Assembly (NCBI GenBank): GCA_947451145.1
Contig: CANFXW010000018.1
Coordinates: 1 to 64,000 of the forward strand
Direction of reading: 5' to 3'
DNA from: Sphingomonadaceae bacterium
Lineage (GTDB): Bacteria; Pseudomonadota; Alphaproteobacteria; Sphingomonadales; Sphingomonadaceae
DNA length: 64,000 nt
Positions within the stretch are counted from its first letter, which is position 1; each line of letters starts with the position of its first letter. Under the pieces are notes generated by a model. That model made no database searches. It was not told where the DNA came from and saw nothing but the letters and a program-made list of their open reading frames with translations. The translations under genes and the position numbers were made by a program. Shown one piece after another: positions 53,712 through 64,000 of the stretch.

Positions 53712-54149
53712 ATGGCCAAGGCTGATTTGAAGACCAAAGCCAGCGAAGTAGCCGTGGCTGACTACATCGCGGCGCTCCCCGATGCCCGGCAGCGCGAGGA
53801 AGCGGGGGTGATCGATGCGATCTATCGCCGCGTCACCGGGTTCGAACCGCAAATGTGGGGGGCCAGCATTATCGGCTACGGCAGCTACACCTACAAGTAC
53901 GAGAGCGGGCGCGTGGGCACGATGTGCCGGGGCGGTTTCAGCCCACGCAAGGCGGCGCACACGCTCTATGCCATGCAGATCGTCAGCCTTTGCACCGGCC
54001 GCGCGGCCGAGCTGGTGCCGAAGCTGGGCAAGCACACCACCGGCAAAGGCTGCCTTTACATCAAGAAGCTCGCCGATGTTGATCTGGCGGTGCTGGAAGC
54101 GCTGATCGCGTTAAGCTGGGAGCGGATGAACACGGCCTATCCCGATTGA
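53712..54149 (+). CDS. DUF1801 domain-containing protein
   Basis: MWGASIIGYGSYTYKYESGRVGT..., GKGCLYIKKLADVDLAVLEALI. Confidence 0.82.
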   Translation: MAKADLKTKASEVAVADYIAALPDARQREEAGVIDAIYRRVTGFEPQMWGASIIGYGSYTYKYESGRVGTMCRGGFSPRKAAHTLYAMQIVSLCTGRAAELVPKLGKHTTGKGCLYIKKLADVDLAVLEALIALSWERMNTAYPD

Positions 54150-55415
54150 TTACTCCGCCGCCTGCTGCAGATGCCACTCGGGTGCCTGCTCCAGCGTGCC
54201 GAGCCGGGCGAACTCCTCGGCAATGTAATCGCGGGTCATCGGCAGGACGCCGGGGCGTTTGACCGACTGGATGTGAAAATTGACCAGGCTGCCGCGGCGG
54301 AAGCCCTGCTCTGCGCCGGCCAGATAGAACTGCCACATGCGGAAGAAGCGCTCGTCATAAAGCCCGACGATTTCCTCGCGGTGGAGCGTGGCGCGGCGGT
54401 ACCATTCGGCGAGGGTATAGGCGTAGTGATAGCGCAGGATCTCGACATCGGTGGTCTTCCAGCTGGTCTGCTCGAGCGCGTCGGTCAATTCGCTCACCGC
54501 GGGCAGGTAGTGGCCAGGAAAGATGTATTTGCGGTTCCACTTGTCGGTCGCGCCGTTGGGGCCGGTGCGGCCGATGGTGTGGGTCAGCATCACGCCGTCT
54601 TCGGCCAGCAGCTCGAGCGTCTTGCCGAAATATTCGCCATATGACCGCGCGCCGACATGTTCGAGCATGCCGATGGAGGTGATCCGGTCAAACTGGCCGG
54701 TAACGTCGCGATAGTCGATCAACTGGAACTTGACCTTGTCGGCCACGCCCGCCGCCTCGGCGCGTTCGTTGGCAAACTTCACCTGATCGGGGGCGAGGCT
54801 GACGCCGAGCACTTCGCAGCCGTAGATCCGGTTGAGATAGAGCCCGAGCCCGCCCCAGCCCGAGCCGATATCGAGCACCCGCATACCGGATGCATCGGCA
54901 GGCATGTGCAGCTTGGCGGCAACCAGCGCCTTCTTGTCGATCTGCGCCTGCTCAAGGCTGTTCGCCGGATCGGTGAAATAGGCCATCGTGTACTGCCGGT
55001 CGCTATCGAGGAACAGTTCGTAGAACCGGCGGGTCAGGTCATAGTGGTGCTCAACATTGGCGCGGGCGCGGGCGCGATGGTTCATCTGGTCCATCTGCGA
55101 TCCGATGCGGTCGACCATGCGGCGCAAAGGGTTGCGCGAATTGACCGTGCCGCTGCCGCCCTGACCCATCACCAGCAGGATCATGTCGCGGATATCGTGC
55201 GGGGGTTCCACCACCAGCCGCCCGTCCATATAGGCCTCGCCCGCGCCGATGCGGGGGTCCTTGGCGATGTGGAAAGCAGCACCCTTGTCCGTGAAACGGA
55301 TGCGCACAGGATCGGTGGCAGGGTCGCCGTAGTCGTAGACCTTTCCATCGTGGTCGGTGATGACAAGCCGACCATCGCGGATCAGCGGGCGAAGCATCTT
55401 ATCGAGCAGCCACAT
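54150..55415 (-). CDS. cfa: Cyclopropane-fatty-acyl-phospholipid synthase family protein
   Basis: VLDIGSGWGGLGLYLNRIYGCEVLGVSLAPDQ; SIGMLEHVG. Confidence 0.93.
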   Translation of the reverse strand: MWLLDKMLRPLIRDGRLVITDHDGKVYDYGDPATDPVRIRFTDKGAAFHIAKDPRIGAGEAYMDGRLVVEPPHDIRDMILLVMGQGGSGTVNSRNPLRRMVDRIGSQMDQMNHRARARANVEHHYDLTRRFYELFLDSDRQYTMAYFTDPANSLEQAQIDKKALVAAKLHMPADASGMRVLDIGSGWGGLGLYLNRIYGCEVLGVSLAPDQVKFANERAEAAGVADKVKFQLIDYRDVTGQFDRITSIGMLEHVGARSYGEYFGKTLELLAEDGVMLTHTIGRTGPNGATDKWNRKYIFPGHYLPAVSELTDALEQTSWKTTDVEILRYHYAYTLAEWYRRATLHREEIVGLYDERFFRMWQFYLAGAEQGFRRGSLVNFHIQSVKRPGVLPMTRDYIAEEFARLGTLEQAPEWHLQQAAE

Positions 55416-55463
55416 GCCCGCTTTTCTAAGCCTTTTGGCGGCAAAGGAAAAGGATAAACGTCC

Positions 55464-56045
55464 TCAGCCGAGCCAGCCGAGCGCCGAAGCGAGTTGCCAC
55501 AGGCCCAGCACGAGGAACAGCAGCGCCGCCACTGTCCGGGCCAGCTTCATCGAGACGACCTTCATCAGTGCGTCACCAAGGAAGACCGAAGGGCCGTTAA
55601 CCAGCATCATGCCCAGCGTGGTACCGGCGGCGACTGTGACGACGTTGTGATAGTGCGCGCCCAAGGCAATCGTCGCGACCTGCGTCTTGTCGCCCATTTC
55701 GACGATGAAGAACGATACCAGCGTGGTCAGGAAGGCCCCGCCGCGCTGCTTTACCGCCTCGCCATCGTCATCGTCCAGCTTGTCGGGCACCAGCGTCCAT
55801 GCAGCCATGGCGATAAAGCCCAGCGCCACGGCAATGCGGAACCACGGCGCGTCGAGGATCCCCGCGACTTCGCTGCCGACAAAGGCGGCGAGCAGGTGGT
55901 TGGCTATTGTCGCCGCCAGAATGCCGCCAACGATCTGCCAGGGAGCGCGCAGCCGCGCGGCGAGAACAATCGCCAGCAACATGGTCTTGTCGCCGATCTC
56001 GGCAAGGGCGACGACGGCGGTGGAGGTGAGCAGGGCTTCAAGCAT
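55464..56045 (-). CDS. TMEM165/GDT1 family transporter
   Basis: Two ExGDKT motifs (AEIGDKTMLLAI, VEMGDKTQVATIAL). Confidence 0.92.
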   Translation of the reverse strand: MLEALLTSTAVVALAEIGDKTMLLAIVLAARLRAPWQIVGGILAATIANHLLAAFVGSEVAGILDAPWFRIAVALGFIAMAAWTLVPDKLDDDDGEAVKQRGGAFLTTLVSFFIVEMGDKTQVATIALGAHYHNVVTVAAGTTLGMMLVNGPSVFLGDALMKVVSMKLARTVAALLFLVLGLWQLASALGWLG

Positions 56046-56054
56046 GGTTGCCGC

Positions 56055-56819
56055 CTAGGTCAGCCCGCGCGCGAGGTAAAGTACATCGCGCGGCTGGGCC
56101 ATCAGGTGCTGGCCGGAATCGACGAACAGCGTCTCGCCGCTCGCCAGCCAGCCCGCAGACAGGAACAGCGCGGCATCGGCGAGCTCTTCCGGCGCTGTCA
56201 GGCGCTGGAGCAGGTTCAGCCTGCCCGAGGAAAGATGCTCTTCCTCCTTCTGGTCATGGCTCGCCATAATCGCGCCGGGCGCGAGGCCATAGATACGGTC
56301 TGCTGCGTCCTGCGCTGCCATCGCCAGCGTGCGGACCGAGGCGGCAACCGCATTCTTCGACAGGGTGTAGGAAAAGAAGTCCGGGTTTGGGTTCGCCACT
56401 TTCATGTCGGTGAACTGGATCACCCGCCGCCCGCCCTTGGCTTGTGCCGAGCGCAGGAAGGCCTGCGCCATCCGCACCGGCGCGGCGACGTTGACCGCCA
56501 TGGCCTCAGCGAACACACCTGCGTCTATCCCGGCGGCGCTGTCTTCGTGGAACACCGAAGCGTTGTTCACGAGGCAGCGCCAATCGGGCAGGCGGGCGGC
56601 CAGTGCCCCGATCATCGCCTCTGCCGCATCGCCATCGGCAAGGTCGCACTGAACGACTTCGGCAGAGGGGAGGGAGCTCGCGAGTGCCTCTGCTTCATCG
56701 TGCGAAAAGCCGTGGTGGATTACCACATGCCAGCCCGCCGCGCCAAAGGCCCGCGCCAGCACGGCACCAATCCGCCGCGCGGCGCCAGTAATCAGGACTG
56801 AGGGAAGGGTCGCGTTCAT
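56055..56819 (-). CDS. SDR family oxidoreductase (pteridine reductase-like)
   Basis: LITGAARRIGAVLARAF, NNASVFHED, YTLSKNAVAA. Confidence 0.85.
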   Translation of the reverse strand: MNATLPSVLITGAARRIGAVLARAFGAAGWHVVIHHGFSHDEAEALASSLPSAEVVQCDLADGDAAEAMIGALAARLPDWRCLVNNASVFHEDSAAGIDAGVFAEAMAVNVAAPVRMAQAFLRSAQAKGGRRVIQFTDMKVANPNPDFFSYTLSKNAVAASVRTLAMAAQDAADRIYGLAPGAIMASHDQKEEEHLSSGRLNLLQRLTAPEELADAALFLSAGWLASGETLFVDSGQHLMAQPRDVLYLARGLT

Positions 56820-56866
56820 GCCGCAATTGGAGCATACCTAGGAGGCATTAGAAAGGATGTTCTGCC

Positions 56867-57706
56867 GTGAATCTCGATCTGGTCGATGTCTTCTGCAAAG
56901 GGCCGCTCAGCGGCAACCCGCTCGGCGTGGTGCACGGCGGGGGTCACTTGAGCGCGGAGCAGATGCTGGCGCTCACCCGCTGGCTGGGCTTTTCGGAGAC
57001 GACTTTCCTGCTGCCGCCGAGCGATCCCGCTGCCGATTACCGCGTGCGGATATTCTACCCCGCGGGCGAATTGCCCTTTGCCGGGCACCCGACGCTTGGC
57101 TCGGCCCACGCCTGGCTGGCCGCAGGCGGGGTGCCGAAGCAGGCGGGAAAGATCGTGCAGGAATGCGGAGCCGGCCTCGTCGAAGTGCGGCAGGACGGCG
57201 AGCGGCTGGCCTTCCGCGCCCCGCCGCTGATCCGCAGCGGCCCACTGTCAGAGGCCGAACTGGCCGAGGCGCTGCGGGTTTCCGGCGCTGATCCAGCCTC
57301 GGTGGTAGAGGCGGTCCACGTCGCCAACGGACCGAACTGGTGCCTGTTGCGGTTGGCATCCGATGCCGATGTGCTCGCCGCCCGGCCTGCCGCGCGGGCA
57401 CCTGTGGGCACGGACATCGGCATCGCCGGGCCATGCGCTGCGGGGGCAGGCGCCGATTGGGAACTGCGCACCTTTTTTGCCAACGGGCGTGGGCAAGTTG
57501 TCGAAGATCCGGTGACCGGAAGCTTCAACGCCGGGGTTGCCATGCACCTGTTCGCCAGCGGACTGGCGAGCGGCAGCTATGTCGCGGCGCAAGGCCGCAA
57601 GACCGGCGCTGATGGCGAGGTATTCTGCTCGGCAGAGGCCGATGGCAGTGTGTGGATCGGCGGCAAGGTCGCGATGGTTTCGGCGCAGGGGAAGCTGGCT
57701 GGCTAG
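56867..57706 (+). CDS. PhzF family isomerase-like protein
   Basis: VDVFCKGPLSGNPLGVV; EDPVTGSFNAGVAMHL. Confidence 0.92.
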   Translation: MNLDLVDVFCKGPLSGNPLGVVHGGGHLSAEQMLALTRWLGFSETTFLLPPSDPAADYRVRIFYPAGELPFAGHPTLGSAHAWLAAGGVPKQAGKIVQECGAGLVEVRQDGERLAFRAPPLIRSGPLSEAELAEALRVSGADPASVVEAVHVANGPNWCLLRLASDADVLAARPAARAPVGTDIGIAGPCAAGAGADWELRTFFANGRGQVVEDPVTGSFNAGVAMHLFASGLASGSYVAAQGRKTGADGEVFCSAEADGSVWIGGKVAMVSAQGKLAG

Positions 57707-57716
57707 ATCGCCAGCC

Positions 57717-58082
57717 CTACTGGCACTTGGCCTCACCCTTTTCGATCGAGCGTCCCAGCAGGCCACCGCCGACCGCGCCGAGGATCGTGCCGAGCGCTTT
57801 CGCATCGCCGCCGAAGACAGTGTTGCCGAACAAGCCGCCAACCACGGCGCCGATCACCAGACCGGTGGTGCCGTTCTTGCGCTTGCAGCGCAACTGGCCG
57901 TTCTCGTCCTTCCACACCTCGTCTTTCTCGCCCACGGCTTGGGGAGTCACATAGCGCCCCTGCTCGTCGTATTGCACTTGCGGGCTGGGGCTGGCGGCAG
58001 GCGGCGCGTCAATGGCGAGCAGCGGGCTGGCCAGCGAGAGGGAGGCTGTGATCGCGAGGGTTTTCAGCAAGTGTCGCATCAT
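57717..58082 (-). CDS. Glycine zipper 2TM domain protein
   Basis: GTTGLVIGAVVGGLFGNTVFGGDAKALGTILGAVGGGLLGRSI. Confidence 0.85.
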   Translation of the reverse strand: MMRHLLKTLAITASLSLASPLLAIDAPPAASPSPQVQYDEQGRYVTPQAVGEKDEVWKDENGQLRCKRKNGTTGLVIGAVVGGLFGNTVFGGDAKALGTILGAVGGGLLGRSIEKGEAKCQ

Positions 58083-58210
58083 TCCCGATCCTTTTGTGAA
58101 GGGGTGAGGGGAATTCTATGCCTTTCCAGCGCACCTGACTCCCCCTTTTTTAGCCCATCTTGGCCGAAACGTGCCGGGCGCGCGGCAAATTGCGCGCCCG
58201 GCTGTGAAAC

Positions 58211-58615
58211 TTACCGGCAGCGCAGGTCGCCGCGGTCGATCGAGCGGCCGAGCAGGCCACCGCCGACCATGCCGAGCACCGTGCCCAGCGACCGGTCGCG
58301 CCCGTCATCGAGCGCCCGGCCGAACAGTCCGCCGACTGCCGCGCCAACGACCAGACCGGTCGTGCCGTCGCTGCGGCGGCAGTAATAGCGGCCGTCGCGG
58401 CCATGCCAGATGTGATCGCCGCGCGAGAGGCGATACTCGCGATAGGCCTCGCGCTCGCGCCATTCCCGGCGGTCGCGCCGCTCGTCGCGATCACGCCAGT
58501 CGCGCTCATGATCGCGCCAGCCGTGGGCAGGGGCCCATGGCGGCGGATCGGCGCTGACCGGTACGGCCGGAAGGGCGATGGCCGCAAGGGTGGCGGCGAG
58601 GATGGTCTTTTTCAT
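58211..58615 (-). CDS. Glycine zipper 2TM domain protein (paralogue)
   Basis: GTTGLVVGAAVGGLFGRALDDGRDRSLGTVLGMVGGGLLGRSIDRGDLRCR. Confidence 0.85.
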   Translation of the reverse strand: MKKTILAATLAAIALPAVPVSADPPPWAPAHGWRDHERDWRDRDERRDRREWREREAYREYRLSRGDHIWHGRDGRYYCRRSDGTTGLVVGAAVGGLFGRALDDGRDRSLGTVLGMVGGGLLGRSIDRGDLRCR

Positions 58616-58812
58616 GGTCCTGTCCTCCGTTTGTTGGACTGGGGCCATGATTTGCTGACAAACCGAAACCGGCGATGAACAGCCTGTTGTTTTTGGCAAG
58701 CAGCGACAAATCGCCGCCTTGATGCGGCGAAACGAGTGTAAACCAGCCCGGCTCAGGCAGAGCCCGCCTTCTTCGGAGGTCGATCAGGCAAGCTGATTCG
58801 CCTGCACGTCAC

Positions 58813-60903
58813 CTATGGCGTCAGCGTATAGGTCTTGGAGCAATTGGTATTCTCGTGGCAGGCGAAGACTTTCCCGCCCGGCGGCAGATCGACCGCAATC
58901 TGGGGGAACCACAGTGGCCAGTCCCAGTGATCGCCCCAGATCCCGACATCAACGAAGACGCGGGCATCGAGCCCCGGCGTGATGTTGAAGCCGAGCTTGT
59001 ACACCGGGTCCTTGATTGTCACCACGCTCTGGCTGGTGTTGGCATCGACGGCGATCGGCGTGCTTACGCCGCTGACGATCTGGACTGGCTGGGCGCCCTT
59101 GTTCAGCCCATCGACCAAAGTGAAATGCAGATCGTCAGAATGGAGTGTTACCTGAAAGCCGGGAAACACCTGCGCGCCCAGCACACCGAAATTGGCACTG
59201 CCTCCCAAAAGGTCGATGTTCTCGAAGAATTTGCTGACCGGCGCATTGGGATGACCTGGCGAGGGCGGAGTGAAGTTGCCGCCTTTGTACTGGTCGGGCA
59301 GATACTGGGTGAAATCCTCTTTGTACTGCACCGGAATGCCGCCCGAGCCGACCAGCGGCAGGTCATAGCGCAAGCCGGCAAATGCCCCCAGTTCCGCGAC
59401 GATTTCCTGCCCCTTGAACAGCTGGTCGTTAGGCAGGCCGGTCGATTGGTAGGCCCCCACATCACCATCAAAGGCGGCAAAATCAAACTTGACGTTGGCG
59501 GTCGCCTTACCCTTCTGGCGGGTGAAGTTATAGATGCCGCTCGTGTGGATCGGGAAGCGCAGGCCAAAGCCATATTCGAACCCGGCATAGGCTTCGACGT
59601 AATAGGTGGTGCTGTCGAAGAACCAGTCGATGGTCACCTCGACCCGCTGTTTCCATTCGTATTTCTTGCCCAGGGTGAAACCGGTCAGGAAGTTCGCTTC
59701 GTCCAGCGGATGGCTGGCGTTGAGGTTGGGCAAATCATCCTGGTAAACCGGCGGCGGCGGCTTTGGCTTGTCACTTTCCGGTTCGCCAGCGCTCGGGGCG
59801 CAATTGTGGCCGGTGGTGACGCAATCGACATGGTTGGAAACGTTGTTGTTGGTCTGCTGCGCCTGTTGGGTGTTGATGGCTTTGCTGGCGAGGATCGCCG
59901 AAGTGGCAATCGTCTGCGAATTGGTATTGGTCATCTGCCCGCCCATGACGAGCATCGAATTTTTCTTGCCGGGCGGTGGCGGGGTCGCGGCGACCTTGTT
60001 TATTGCCACTTGGGTTGCCTGATTGGCCTTGGCATCCATCAGGGCGGGCGAAGAGGTGGCACCGAATTTCTGCCAGGCGACCACGCCGTTCGGGCCTGCA
60101 GTGGCGCTTAGCGTGGTTACGTTCTGGCGCGGAACGAACATCACCTGCTCAACCTTCTGCTGGCCGCTGTTAAGCAACTCAAGCGCCAGTTGATCATCGG
60201 TCATCTTGGCCAGATTGATCGATGCGCCCGGGCCGAACCGGGCATTGAGCGTTGATGCCCGCGCCTGATCATTCAGAGTTCCACGAATCTTTGCAACGCG
60301 CTGCGCAATGTCAGCCCTGATTCTCGCACCATTGGTCTGGGCCGCGGCAATGGCCTGCGACCGTCGCACGGGATCGGCAACGTAATGGGCATCATGCGGG
60401 TTGGAAAAAGCGGCAGCCTGGCTCGCGGCATCCTGCTGGGTGAAACAGTGGATGCCGGTTGATTCCACCTGGGCCCGCCTCACCACATCGCTGCACGCGC
60501 CCGGCTTGAAGCGGTAGCTCAGGAAGTTGTGAACGACGATGCCCTGATCCACCTCAACCAGCTCAACCGTGTCGGATCGCACTTCGACATTCTGCGGCAC
60601 CGCGCGCATTTTTTGCGCAATGTTGAACAGCGCCTTGGGGTTGCGCAGCATCGGCGCGAAATCGAGCTTGTTGTTGCCCAGCCGGACAACGGAATTGGTC
60701 CGGATGGCTTCGATCTGCATCGGGCGCACCGTGCGCAGCGTGCCCATCACCGCAGCATGGCTGCCGGCCTTGAGCACCACCGAATCGGCCTGTCCGCCCG
60801 TTGCAGCAGATGCCGGAGGATTGATTGTTGCGGATTGACCATAGGCCGATGTGCTGATGAAAGCGGCGGTCAGGCCAAGCAAAACAGTACAATTTTTCGA
60901 CAT
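58813..60903 (-). CDS. Large secreted hypothetical protein
   Basis: Signal peptide (MSKNCTVLLGLTAAFISTSAYGQ), 696-aa continuous ORF. Confidence 0.8.
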   Translation of the reverse strand: MSKNCTVLLGLTAAFISTSAYGQSATINPPASAATGGQADSVVLKAGSHAAVMGTLRTVRPMQIEAIRTNSVVRLGNNKLDFAPMLRNPKALFNIAQKMRAVPQNVEVRSDTVELVEVDQGIVVHNFLSYRFKPGACSDVVRRAQVESTGIHCFTQQDAASQAAAFSNPHDAHYVADPVRRSQAIAAAQTNGARIRADIAQRVAKIRGTLNDQARASTLNARFGPGASINLAKMTDDQLALELLNSGQQKVEQVMFVPRQNVTTLSATAGPNGVVAWQKFGATSSPALMDAKANQATQVAINKVAATPPPPGKKNSMLVMGGQMTNTNSQTIATSAILASKAINTQQAQQTNNNVSNHVDCVTTGHNCAPSAGEPESDKPKPPPPVYQDDLPNLNASHPLDEANFLTGFTLGKKYEWKQRVEVTIDWFFDSTTYYVEAYAGFEYGFGLRFPIHTSGIYNFTRQKGKATANVKFDFAAFDGDVGAYQSTGLPNDQLFKGQEIVAELGAFAGLRYDLPLVGSGGIPVQYKEDFTQYLPDQYKGGNFTPPSPGHPNAPVSKFFENIDLLGGSANFGVLGAQVFPGFQVTLHSDDLHFTLVDGLNKGAQPVQIVSGVSTPIAVDANTSQSVVTIKDPVYKLGFNITPGLDARVFVDVGIWGDHWDWPLWFPQIAVDLPPGGKVFACHENTNCSKTYTLTP

Positions 60904-61047
60904 AACGAATCCCCTGCTCGCAGGTGAAGTTATGTCAGCGGATTTATAATGTATAGCCCCAGTATAGTTCCAGCCGGAAGGTCGAAAAAAAGGAACAGTC
61001 CGGATTTATGATATGCGATAATTTCGGCTGGACTGTGGTAATTTTTC

Positions 61048-62307
61048 CTAGCCTAACGCCGCCTGCTTTTCCTCGGCCAGACGATCAAGTTCTGCCCGGC
61101 TCATCTTGGCCGCCGCCGTTTTAAGCTGGCCGCAGGCGGCATCGATGTCACGGCCGCGCGGGGTACGGACCGGGGCGCTGATGCCAAGACCGAAGACGAT
61201 TTCGGAAAAGCGCCTGATCCGCTCTGGCGTCGAGCAATCATAGATCGCGCCGGGCCAGGGATTGAACGGGATCAGGTTGACCTTGGCCGGCAGCTTGTAC
61301 TTCTTGATCAGCCGGACCAGCTCGTGCGCGTCTTCGTCGCTGTCGTTCTTGTCCTTCAGCATCACATACTCAAAGGTGATCCGCCGCGCGTTGGAGGCCT
61401 TGGGATAGTCGGCGCAGGCCTGCAGCAGCTCTTCGATCCGGTACTTGCGGTTGATCGGCACGATCTCGTCGCGGATCTCGTTGGTCACGGCGTGGAGTGA
61501 AACGGCGAGATTGACGCCGATTTCCTCGCCCGCGCGGCCCATCAGCGGCACCACGCCCGAGGTCGAGAGCGTGATCCGGCGGCGGGACAGCGCAAGGCCT
61601 TCGGGGTCCATGACGATCTTCAGGCCATCGCGGACATTGTCGAAGTTATAGAGCGGCTCGCCCATGCCCATCATCACGATGTTGGTCAGCAGGCGGCCAT
61701 CGGCGGTGTAGTCTCCGCCTTCATCGTCATCGCCATCATCGTCGGTGAAGCCTGCCATGCTTCCCTTGGGCCATTCGCCCAGTGCATCGCGCGCCAGCAT
61801 GACCTGCCCGACGATCTCGCCGGGGGTCAGGTTGCGGACCAGCCGCATCGTGCCGGTGTGGCAGAAGCGGCAGTTGAGCGTGCAGCCGACCTGACTGGAA
61901 ACGCACAGCGTGCCGCGGGTTTCATCGGGGATGAAGACCATCTCGAATTCGTGGCCATCGGCGGTGCGCAGCAGCCACTTGCGGGTGCCGTCCTCGCTGT
62001 GCTGGGCGAGAACGACCTCGGGCCGCCCGACGACGAAACGTTCAGCGAGCCAGGGGCGCATGGTCTTGGCGATATCGGTCATCGCCTCGAAATCGGTGAC
62101 GCCGCGATGGTATATCCAGTGGAACACCTGCTTGCCGCGCAGCTTGGCCGCCTTGGCATCAAGCCCTGCCGTCTCGAACAGCGAGGCGATTGCCTTCTTC
62201 GGCAGGCCGAGCAGATCGACCCGGCCATCGGCGCGCGGCGTTACTTCGCGCGGAACGGGAACCGGATCAACGAGGCCGGGGATTTGCATGAGAGCGGTGT
62301 CTGCCAT
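61048..62307 (-). CDS. rlmN: Dual-specificity RNA methyltransferase RlmN
   Basis: [15 protein letters not shown] radical SAM motif, [14 protein letters not shown]. Confidence 0.96.
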   Translation of the reverse strand: MADTALMQIPGLVDPVPVPREVTPRADGRVDLLGLPKKAIASLFETAGLDAKAAKLRGKQVFHWIYHRGVTDFEAMTDIAKTMRPWLAERFVVGRPEVVLAQHSEDGTRKWLLRTADGHEFEMVFIPDETRGTLCVSSQVGCTLNCRFCHTGTMRLVRNLTPGEIVGQVMLARDALGEWPKGSMAGFTDDDGDDDEGGDYTADGRLLTNIVMMGMGEPLYNFDNVRDGLKIVMDPEGLALSRRRITLSTSGVVPLMGRAGEEIGVNLAVSLHAVTNEIRDEIVPINRKYRIEELLQACADYPKASNARRITFEYVMLKDKNDSDEDAHELVRLIKKYKLPAKVNLIPFNPWPGAIYDCSTPERIRRFSEIVFGLGISAPVRTPRGRDIDAACGQLKTAAAKMSRAELDRLAEEKQAALG

Positions 62308-62340
62308 GGCCGCGCCTATAAGGGCGCGAGGCCGATTTGG

Positions 62341-62832
62341 CTAGCGAAGCTGCGCGCAGCCCAGCGCCGCCGCGTCCATCGCGCTCGCCGCGCCTTCGAG
62401 GCGATAGGTGTTGGAGAACTGGCGGCCAGCCCCGTCGCGCGCCGAAACGGTCATTTCCGAGGCTGATCGCATCGCTGCGACTACGGCGGCATCCATGCGT
62501 TTGTCGGCAGCCCAGGCATCGCCGCCACCGGCGCTGAGCTCAAAGCGCTGGCCGCTGATGATCAGTACGACGCGCGAATTTGCGGCGATGCTGCGCGACA
62601 GGCGAAAATGGACTTGTCCGCGGGCGTTTGCCTTGGGCCACGAACCCACATCGGCATAGGGCTGGAACTGCCGCTCGCGGCTGCTTGGTTCGGCCATGGC
62701 AATGGCATAGCAGCGCGGCACGGCGGCGTCGCGGAAGGCACCCCATGCGCCGTAAATGCCCAGGCTGTCGCGGGCGAGTGCCGGGGTGGCGAGTGTCAGG
62801 CAGATGGCAATAAGGGCGGGGCGCTTCGGCAT
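62341..62832 (-). CDS. Invasion associated locus B (IalB)-like protein
   Basis: GAWGAFRDAAVPRCYAIAMAEPS pattern with signal peptide. Confidence 0.75.
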   Translation of the reverse strand: MPKRPALIAICLTLATPALARDSLGIYGAWGAFRDAAVPRCYAIAMAEPSSRERQFQPYADVGSWPKANARGQVHFRLSRSIAANSRVVLIISGQRFELSAGGGDAWAADKRMDAAVVAAMRSASEMTVSARDGAGRQFSNTYRLEGAASAMDAAALGCAQLR

Positions 62833-62838
62833 TGCCCT

Positions 62839-63636
62839 CTATTGCGTCAGAAGCTTCAGTCCCGACAAGGTCAAAACGAAAGCCAGTGCCGGGCGAAGCA
62901 TGTGATCGGGCGCGCGGGTGGACATCAGGCTGCCGATGATTACGCCCGGAATCGACCCTGCCAGCAGGTTGATTAGCAGCGATCCGTTGACGTCGCCGAT
63001 GATCCAGTGGCCGGTGCCCGCCACCAGCGCCAGCGGCACGGCGTGAACAATATCGGTGCCAATCAGCCTTGAGACCGGCAGGCGCGGATAGAGCATCAGC
63101 AGCGCGGTAACGCCAATCGCGCCAGCACCGACCGAGGAAATCGAAACCAGCACGCCGATCACCGCGCCGAGGATCACCGTCGGCACCTGCGCGCGGCTGA
63201 GCTTCAGATCGTTGTGCTCGCCAGCAAACTTGATCAGCCGCTTCTGGAACAGCGTTGCCAGCGCGGTAACCAGCAGCATGCCGCCAAGAATCATCATGAT
63301 GACCTTTTCGGTGTGGGCTCCCACCTTGCCGAGATACTGCAGCGCCACCACGGTCAGCAGCGCCGCCGGAATCGATCCGCTGGCAAGCAGGCGGAAGATG
63401 CGCCAATCCACGGTCGCGCGCGAATGGTGGACGGCCGAACCAAAGATCTTGGTAATCGCGGCATAGAGCAGATCGGTGCCCACAGCGGTCTTCACGTTCT
63501 GGTGGAAGATCAGCACCAGCACCGGGGTCATCAGCGATCCGCCGCCTACGCCGGTAAGGCCGACCATCACGCCGACGAAGAAGCCTGCTATCGCATGCGC
63601 CAGATCGAAGCCTGCAAACACGTCCATCTTTCCCAA
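62839..63636 (-). CDS. Sulfite exporter TauE/SafE family permease
   Basis: FVGVMVGLTGVGGGSLMTPVLVLIF; multi-TM. Confidence 0.92.
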   Translation of the reverse strand: MGKMDVFAGFDLAHAIAGFFVGVMVGLTGVGGGSLMTPVLVLIFHQNVKTAVGTDLLYAAITKIFGSAVHHSRATVDWRIFRLLASGSIPAALLTVVALQYLGKVGAHTEKVIMMILGGMLLVTALATLFQKRLIKFAGEHNDLKLSRAQVPTVILGAVIGVLVSISSVGAGAIGVTALLMLYPRLPVSRLIGTDIVHAVPLALVAGTGHWIIGDVNGSLLINLLAGSIPGVIIGSLMSTRAPDHMLRPALAFVLTLSGLKLLTQ

Positions 63637-63746
63637 GTCCCCCGAATCAGCGCCTCAATCTAGCACTTCTATTGTGGCGGCATTGCGGTAGCGCGGCTAA
63701 TGTCTATCAATAAGGCAGACATTCTACGCGGGGACGAAGTTTGGCT

Positions 63747-64000
63747 TTAGGCGGGATAGGAAATCCCCACCACTTCCCATTCCTTCTCGCCGCCGGGCAG
63801 GCGGACCCGCCGCAGGTCTCCCACCGCCGCGCCGCGCAGGGCGCGGGCCATCGGGGCGCTCCAGCCGATCAGGCCTGCCGAGGCATCCTGCTCGTCATCA
63901 CCGACGAGGGTGACGGTGCGCTGGTTGTCGTCCTCATCAGCAATCGTAATCGTCGCGCCGAACCAGGCGCGGCTTTTGTCCTGTTGCTGTGCCGGATCGA
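63747..64000 (-). CDS. GreA/GreB-type transcription elongation factor (partial, runs off window)
   Basis: Reverse strand reads ...VTLVGDDEQDASAGLIGWSAPMARALRGAAVGDLRRVRLPGGEKEWEVVGISYPA*. Confidence 0.78.
   Translation of the reverse strand, partial: DPAQQQDKSRAWFGATITIADEDDNQRTVTLVGDDEQDASAGLIGWSAPMARALRGAAVGDLRRVRLPGGEKEWEVVGISYPA

Overview
GC-rich alphaproteobacterial chromosome segment, most like Sphingomonadales by protein and repeat style (inference). (1) About 0.1-12.5 kb: a catabolic cluster with ferredoxin, TetR regulator, SDR, polysaccharide deacetylase, CoA-linked enzymes, LLM oxidoreductase, Ddn-like protein and a Rieske oxygenase. It is followed by two convergent TonB-dependent receptors and a PhoB-like regulator with a degenerate receiver next to 11-bp phased repeats. 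(2) 19.6-27.4 kb: a 7.7-kb integrative element at tRNA-Gly(CCC). It has a tyrosine integrase, a 43-bp direct repeat covering the 5' half of the tRNA, candidate arm-type sites, an internal tRNA-Leu(CAG), a NERD-helicase, a broken DUF3883 gene and an uncharacterised Cys-motif protein. (3) 27.5-64 kb: mostly core genes (recQ, rsh, hemF, pdeM, M13 peptidase, uvrA, argG, cfa, rlmN). Interspersed are a Slam-like/TbpB-like lipoprotein pair, a palindromic repeat inserted in frame in uvrA, a leftover second uvrA 3' end, and an AT-rich two-gene orphan cassette. Several families of paired palindromic intergenic repeats occur throughout. Product calls come from reading the translations; no database search was run.
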